Positions 5,046-7,099 of a stretch of 7,099 bases of DNA are shown here, piece by piece. The notes under the pieces are model-generated. The model was not told the origin of the DNA. It made no database searches and saw nothing but the letters and a program-made list of their open reading frames with translations. This DNA is from Nitrospinota bacterium (GTDB lineage: Bacteria; UBA8248). The stretch covers positions 1-7,099 of the forward strand of contig WTGD01000198.1 of NCBI GenBank assembly GCA_011523725.1, written 5' to 3'. Made by a program: the position numbers and the translations under genes. Positions within the stretch are counted from its first letter, which is position 1. The number at the start of each line of letters is the position of its first letter.

Positions 5046-5954
5046 TCAAAACTTTCTCTTCGGCTTCACTCCCGTGGCGTTCAGAAAAGCCTCGAAAACG
5101 GCGTTCAGGTCCGCGTGTTCGAGGCCGAGCGCCATGGCGGAGGTGTGCTGCTGCCGCGCGGCGGCGCCAATGGGAACGGGAACGCCCAGATCGTTCGCCT
5201 CGTTGACGCTGATACCCATATCCTTGTAGCTCAGCCCCAGGTGCCCGATGACATTGGAGTAATCGCGCGCCGCCATATCCGGGCCTTTGTAGTGCATCAG
5301 GTCCGGAATCACGCTCCCTTGCAGGAATTTCATCATTTTCCGGGCCGTCAGCCCCGCCTTCACCCCGAACGCCAGGCCCTCGGCCATGCCGGCGTGCTGG
5401 ATGAAGACGATGTGGTTTGACACCAGCTTCATGAGCAGGCCGTCGCCGGATTCCCCCATGTAGGTGACCGACTTGCTGAAGGCGTCGAGCACGTCGCGGT
5501 GTTCCTTGAGCGCGGCCTGGTCTCCGCCCACGATGGCGGAGACTCCCTTTTGCTCCAGGTGCGGAACGCTTCCGAGCACGGGAGCGTCCAGAAAAGCGAT
5601 TCTCTTCTTTTTCGCCTCTGCGGCGATCTCTTTCGCGAGGGCGACGCTGCTCGTCGAAAGCTCGAAGCATACCGCGCCGCGCCTCGCCGTTTCGAGCACG
5701 CCCTGGGGACCTGAGTAGACGTTTTGCACAACGGCGGGAGAGGGGAGTGAACTGCACACCACGTCTGCATTCTTGACGGCCGCCGCGACGGTTCTTGTGG
5801 TTTTGACGCCGTTTTTCTTCGCAGCAGCGAGGGCTTTGGGAACAGGGTCGTAGCCCGTGACGTCGAAGCCTGCGTCGACGAGGTGCTTCGCCATCAACCC
5901 GCCCATGCGGCCCAGGCCCAGAAACCCGATTTTTTTCTTTGCCTTGCGCGCCAT
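5046..5954 (-). CDS. NAD(P)-dependent beta-hydroxyacid dehydrogenase (3-HIBADH family), copy 2, altered substrate loop
   Basis: This 302-residue paralog of the next upstream gene has the same family architecture: GLGRMG (13-18), D36 after the second Rossmann strand (NAD preference inferred), catalytic K176 and N180 in KLVSN, and KD at 244-245. The substrate loop reads DAPVLGS (123-129). The serine that is near-invariant in the family, and is present in both sister copies, is replaced by L127 (codon CTC). The protein otherwise looks intact. By ungapped hand count it matches copy 3 at 244 of 301 positions. The start at 5954 is chosen because it begins MARKAKKK like the MARKATKK of copy 3; the 12-residue extension to 5990 is not conserved there. 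An AGGA sits 10 nt before the start, a somewhat long spacing. Both ends are basic (MARKAKKK and KPKRKF). The Leu could mean altered specificity, weaker activity or loss of reductase function. Confidence 0.9.
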   Translation of the reverse strand: MARKAKKKIGFLGLGRMGGLMAKHLVDAGFDVTGYDPVPKALAAAKKNGVKTTRTVAAAVKNADVVCSSLPSPAVVQNVYSGPQGVLETARRGAVCFELSTSSVALAKEIAAEAKKKRIAFLDAPVLGSVPHLEQKGVSAIVGGDQAALKEHRDVLDAFSKSVTYMGESGDGLLMKLVSNHIVFIQHAGMAEGLAFGVKAGLTARKMMKFLQGSVIPDLMHYKGPDMAARDYSNVIGHLGLSYKDMGISVNEANDLGVPVPIGAAARQQHTSAMALGLEHADLNAVFEAFLNATGVKPKRKF

Positions 5955-6005
5955 ATCTTCAGATTCCTGAAATCGAATGCGCCATTGCACGCCTTCTATT
6001 TCGGC

Positions 6006-6029
6006 GATTCTTATGCCTCGATAAGATTC
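6006..6029 (-). repeat. AT-rich inverted repeat at the end of dehydrogenase copy 3
   Basis: GATTCTTAT (6006-6014) and ATAAGATTC (6021-6029) can form a 9-bp stem with one mismatch and a 6-nt loop. It overlaps the stop codon of copy 3 (6030-6028) and falls in the 73-bp gap before copy 2. There is no T-tract after it on the coding strand, so it is not an intrinsic terminator. An mRNA-processing or stability element is possible but unproven. Confidence 0.3.
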
Positions 6030-6933
6030 ATTTTCTCTTCGGCCTCGTGCCCATGGCGTTCAGGAACGACTCGAAAACGGCGTTGAAGTCCGCATCTTCG
6101 AGCCCCAGCGCCATGGCGGAGGTGTATTGCTGCCGCGCGGCGGCGCCCAGAGGGACGGGAGCGCCCAGATCGTTCGCCTCGTTGATGCTGAGCCCCAAAT
6201 CCTTGAAGCTTATCCCTAAGTTCGCGATGACGTCGGAATAATCGCGCGCCGCCATCGTCGTGCCCTTGTAGTGGATGAGCAGGGGAATCACGCTGCCTTG
6301 CAGGAATTTCATCATCCTGGGGGCCGTGAGGCCCGCCTTCATGCCGAAGGCGAGTCCCTCGGCCATGCCGGAGTGGTGGATGTTCAAAATGTGGTTCGTC
6401 ACCAGTTTCATGATCAGGCCGTTGCCGGATTTCCCCATGTAAGTGATGGATTTGCTGAAGGCGTCGAGCACGTCGCGGTGTTCCTTGAGCGCGGCCTGGT
6501 CCCCGCCCACGATGGCGGCGACTTCCTTGCGTTCCAGGTGCGGAATACTCCCGCTCACTGGCGCGTCCAGAAAGGCGATTCCCTTTTTCTTCGCCGCTTC
6601 TGCGATCTCCTTCGCCAAGCTGACGGTGCTCGTCGAAAGCTCAAAGCAGACCGCGCCGCGGCGCGCCGTTTCGAGCACGCCCTTGGGACCGAGGTAGACG
6701 TCCCTCACGACAGCGGGCGAGGGGAGCGAGCTGCATACCACGTCGGCGCCCTTGACCGCCGCCGCGACGGTTCTGGCGGTTTTGGCCCCGTTTTTCTTGG
6801 CCGCCGCCACGGCCTGAGGCGCGGGGTCGTAGCCCGTGACGGGGAAGCCTGCGTCGACCAGGTGCTTCGTCATCAGCCCGCCCATGCGGCCCAGACCCAG
6901 GAATGCGATTTTTTTTGTTGCCTTGCGCGCCAT
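6028..6933 (-). CDS. NAD(P)-dependent beta-hydroxyacid dehydrogenase (3-HIBADH family), copy 3
   Basis: This 301-residue oxidoreductase is the canonical member of the close paralog pair. It has Rossmann GLGRMG (13-18), D36 favouring NAD (inference), substrate loop DAPVSGS (123-129) with the conserved S127, catalytic K176 and N180 in KLVTN, and KD at 244-245 in ISFKD. Every active-site residue expected of the family is present. It is the first dehydrogenase after the amidohydrolase: its AGGAG ribosome binding site overlaps the TAG stop of that gene and the intergenic distance is 9 nt, so the two are translationally linked and probably act in one pathway. The N-terminus (MARKATKK) and C-terminus (RPKRK) are lysine/arginine-rich as in copy 2, and the C-terminal tail is not typical of the family. 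The reaction is probably oxidation of a beta-hydroxyacid or reduction of a semialdehyde; the actual substrate cannot be read from sequence. Confidence 0.92.
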   Translation of the reverse strand: MARKATKKIAFLGLGRMGGLMTKHLVDAGFPVTGYDPAPQAVAAAKKNGAKTARTVAAAVKGADVVCSSLPSPAVVRDVYLGPKGVLETARRGAVCFELSTSTVSLAKEIAEAAKKKGIAFLDAPVSGSIPHLERKEVAAIVGGDQAALKEHRDVLDAFSKSITYMGKSGNGLIMKLVTNHILNIHHSGMAEGLAFGMKAGLTAPRMMKFLQGSVIPLLIHYKGTTMAARDYSDVIANLGISFKDLGLSINEANDLGAPVPLGAAARQQYTSAMALGLEDADFNAVFESFLNAMGTRPKRK

Positions 6934-6939
6934 TTTTCT

Positions 6940-6944
6940 CTCCT
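6940..6944 (-). promoter_or_regulatory. Shine-Dalgarno of dehydrogenase copy 3, overlapping the amidohydrolase stop
   Basis: On the minus strand AGGAG at 6944-6940 shares its first bases with the TAG stop at 6945-6943 and lies 6 nt before ATG 6933-6931. Ribosomes ending the amidohydrolase would therefore deliver directly to the dehydrogenase start. Confidence 0.8.
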
Positions 6945-7099
6945 ATCTTTCGATCCCGAGCAGCTTCAGGGGATTTTCCACGAGTATTCTTTCACGAACG
7001 CTTTCATCCGGCGCCCAGTCGAGCAGTTGATCCAGCAAGTCGCCGTCGTTCGGCATTGGTAACTTGCAGGCGGGATGCGGCCAGTCCGTGCCCCAGATG
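6943..7099 (-). CDS. Amidohydrolase family protein (COG3618, 2-pyrone-4,6-dicarboxylate-hydrolase-like), C-terminal fragment
   Basis: Only the last 51 codons are in the window (stop TAG 6945-6943); the gene continues beyond the right edge. The fragment opens with IWGTDWPHP, the strand-8 motif of the amidohydrolase-2 family (PF04909), whose Asp (D5 here) is the conserved catalytic/metal-site residue of the TIM barrel. It then runs through MPNDGDLLDQLLDWAPDE and the closing helix, with ILVENPLKLLGI matching the family ending of the type NPxxLYGF. This ending is characteristic of 2-pyrone-4,6-dicarboxylate lactonase (LigI)-like proteins, which open lactones or pyrones in aromatic or sugar-acid breakdown. 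Many relatives have unknown substrates, so the lactonase reading is only a suggestion. It is the first visible gene of the minus-strand cluster and is joined to dehydrogenase copy 3 with a 9-nt gap. Confidence 0.85.
   Translation of the reverse strand, partial: IWGTDWPHPACKLPMPNDGDLLDQLLDWAPDESVRERILVENPLKLLGIER

Noticed and set aside
4918..5757. 279-codon minus-strand frame overlapping dehydrogenase copy 2
   Set aside because: It lies out of frame within the real gene, is extremely Arg/Gly-rich, and has no motif.
5955..5990. 12-residue N-terminal extension of dehydrogenase copy 2
   Set aside because: The paralog begins at the equivalent MARK residue, and the extension has no counterpart in it.
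4033..6933. Triplicated segment as a possible transposon-driven or assembly duplication
   Set aside because: Intergenic sequences differ, copy 1 is strongly diverged, copies 2 and 3 differ throughout, and no terminal repeats or transposase are visible. The paralogs are genuine and not recent artefacts.
6271..7062. 263-codon open frame on the + strand opposite dehydrogenase copy 3 and the amidohydrolase end
   Set aside because: Antisense shadow of two well-supported genes; the product has no known domain and a biased composition.
1..7099. tRNA, rRNA, CRISPR array, phage or toxin-antitoxin system
   Set aside because: I looked for cloverleaf-like segments, regularly spaced repeats and small two-gene toxin-antitoxin pairs. 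The only small coupled gene (2226-2582) follows an enzyme and does not resemble an antitoxin.

Overview
This is a gene-dense, GC-rich bacterial window with ten protein-coding genes, two of them cut by the window edges. I saw no RNA gene, CRISPR array, insertion sequence or phage gene. The mix of genes (actinobacterial/archaeal-type myo-inositol-phosphate synthase, a rhodanese-MoeB fusion, a quinoprotein-relay-like MBL hydrolase, and a COG3618-type amidohydrolase with several beta-hydroxyacid dehydrogenases) suggests an environmental, probably uncultured GC-rich bacterium. I cannot place it in a phylum from this sequence alone.

Layout. Bases 1-706 (+) hold the 3' part of an inositol-3-phosphate synthase gene, followed by a strong intrinsic terminator at 731-758. 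Converging on it is a small VOC/glyoxalase-fold gene (778-1188, -). A 124-bp divergent intergenic region (1189-1312) with two mutually exclusive GC-rich hairpins separates that gene from a two-gene + strand unit: an MBL-fold metallo-hydrolase (1313-2215) and a coupled 118-residue protein of unknown function (2226-2582). A bidirectional terminator (2587-2620) lies between this unit and the minus-strand half of the window.

The rest is on the minus strand. In order of transcription it holds: the last 51 codons of an amidohydrolase (6943-7099); three successive 3-hydroxyisobutyrate-dehydrogenase-family oxidoreductases (6028-6933, 5046-5954, 4033-4911); and a rhodanese-MoeB/ThiF fusion (2674-3873). 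The amidohydrolase stop codon overlaps the ribosome binding site of the first dehydrogenase, so at least those two genes are co-transcribed. The 73-bp and 134-bp gaps between the dehydrogenases contain hairpins but no strong terminator, so a single transcript with possible internal attenuation is plausible. The MoeB-like gene has its own AT-rich upstream region and is probably a separate unit.

How the genes may work together. The amidohydrolase plus dehydrogenases look like part of a catabolic cluster, in which a lactone or pyrone-type hydrolase is followed by oxidation or reduction of hydroxyacids/semialdehydes. The substrate is not identifiable from sequence. The two neighbouring dehydrogenases are close paralogs (about 81% identical by hand count), and one has lost the conserved serine of the substrate loop. 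The rhodanese-MoeB protein should activate the C-terminus of a small sulfur carrier (MoaD/ThiS-like), but no carrier gene is present here. I found no clear evidence for an entirely new defence, mobile or RNA-guided system. The most notable signals are the paralog array with its active-site divergence, the inverted domain order of the MoeB fusion, and the unrecognised small protein coupled to the MBL hydrolase.
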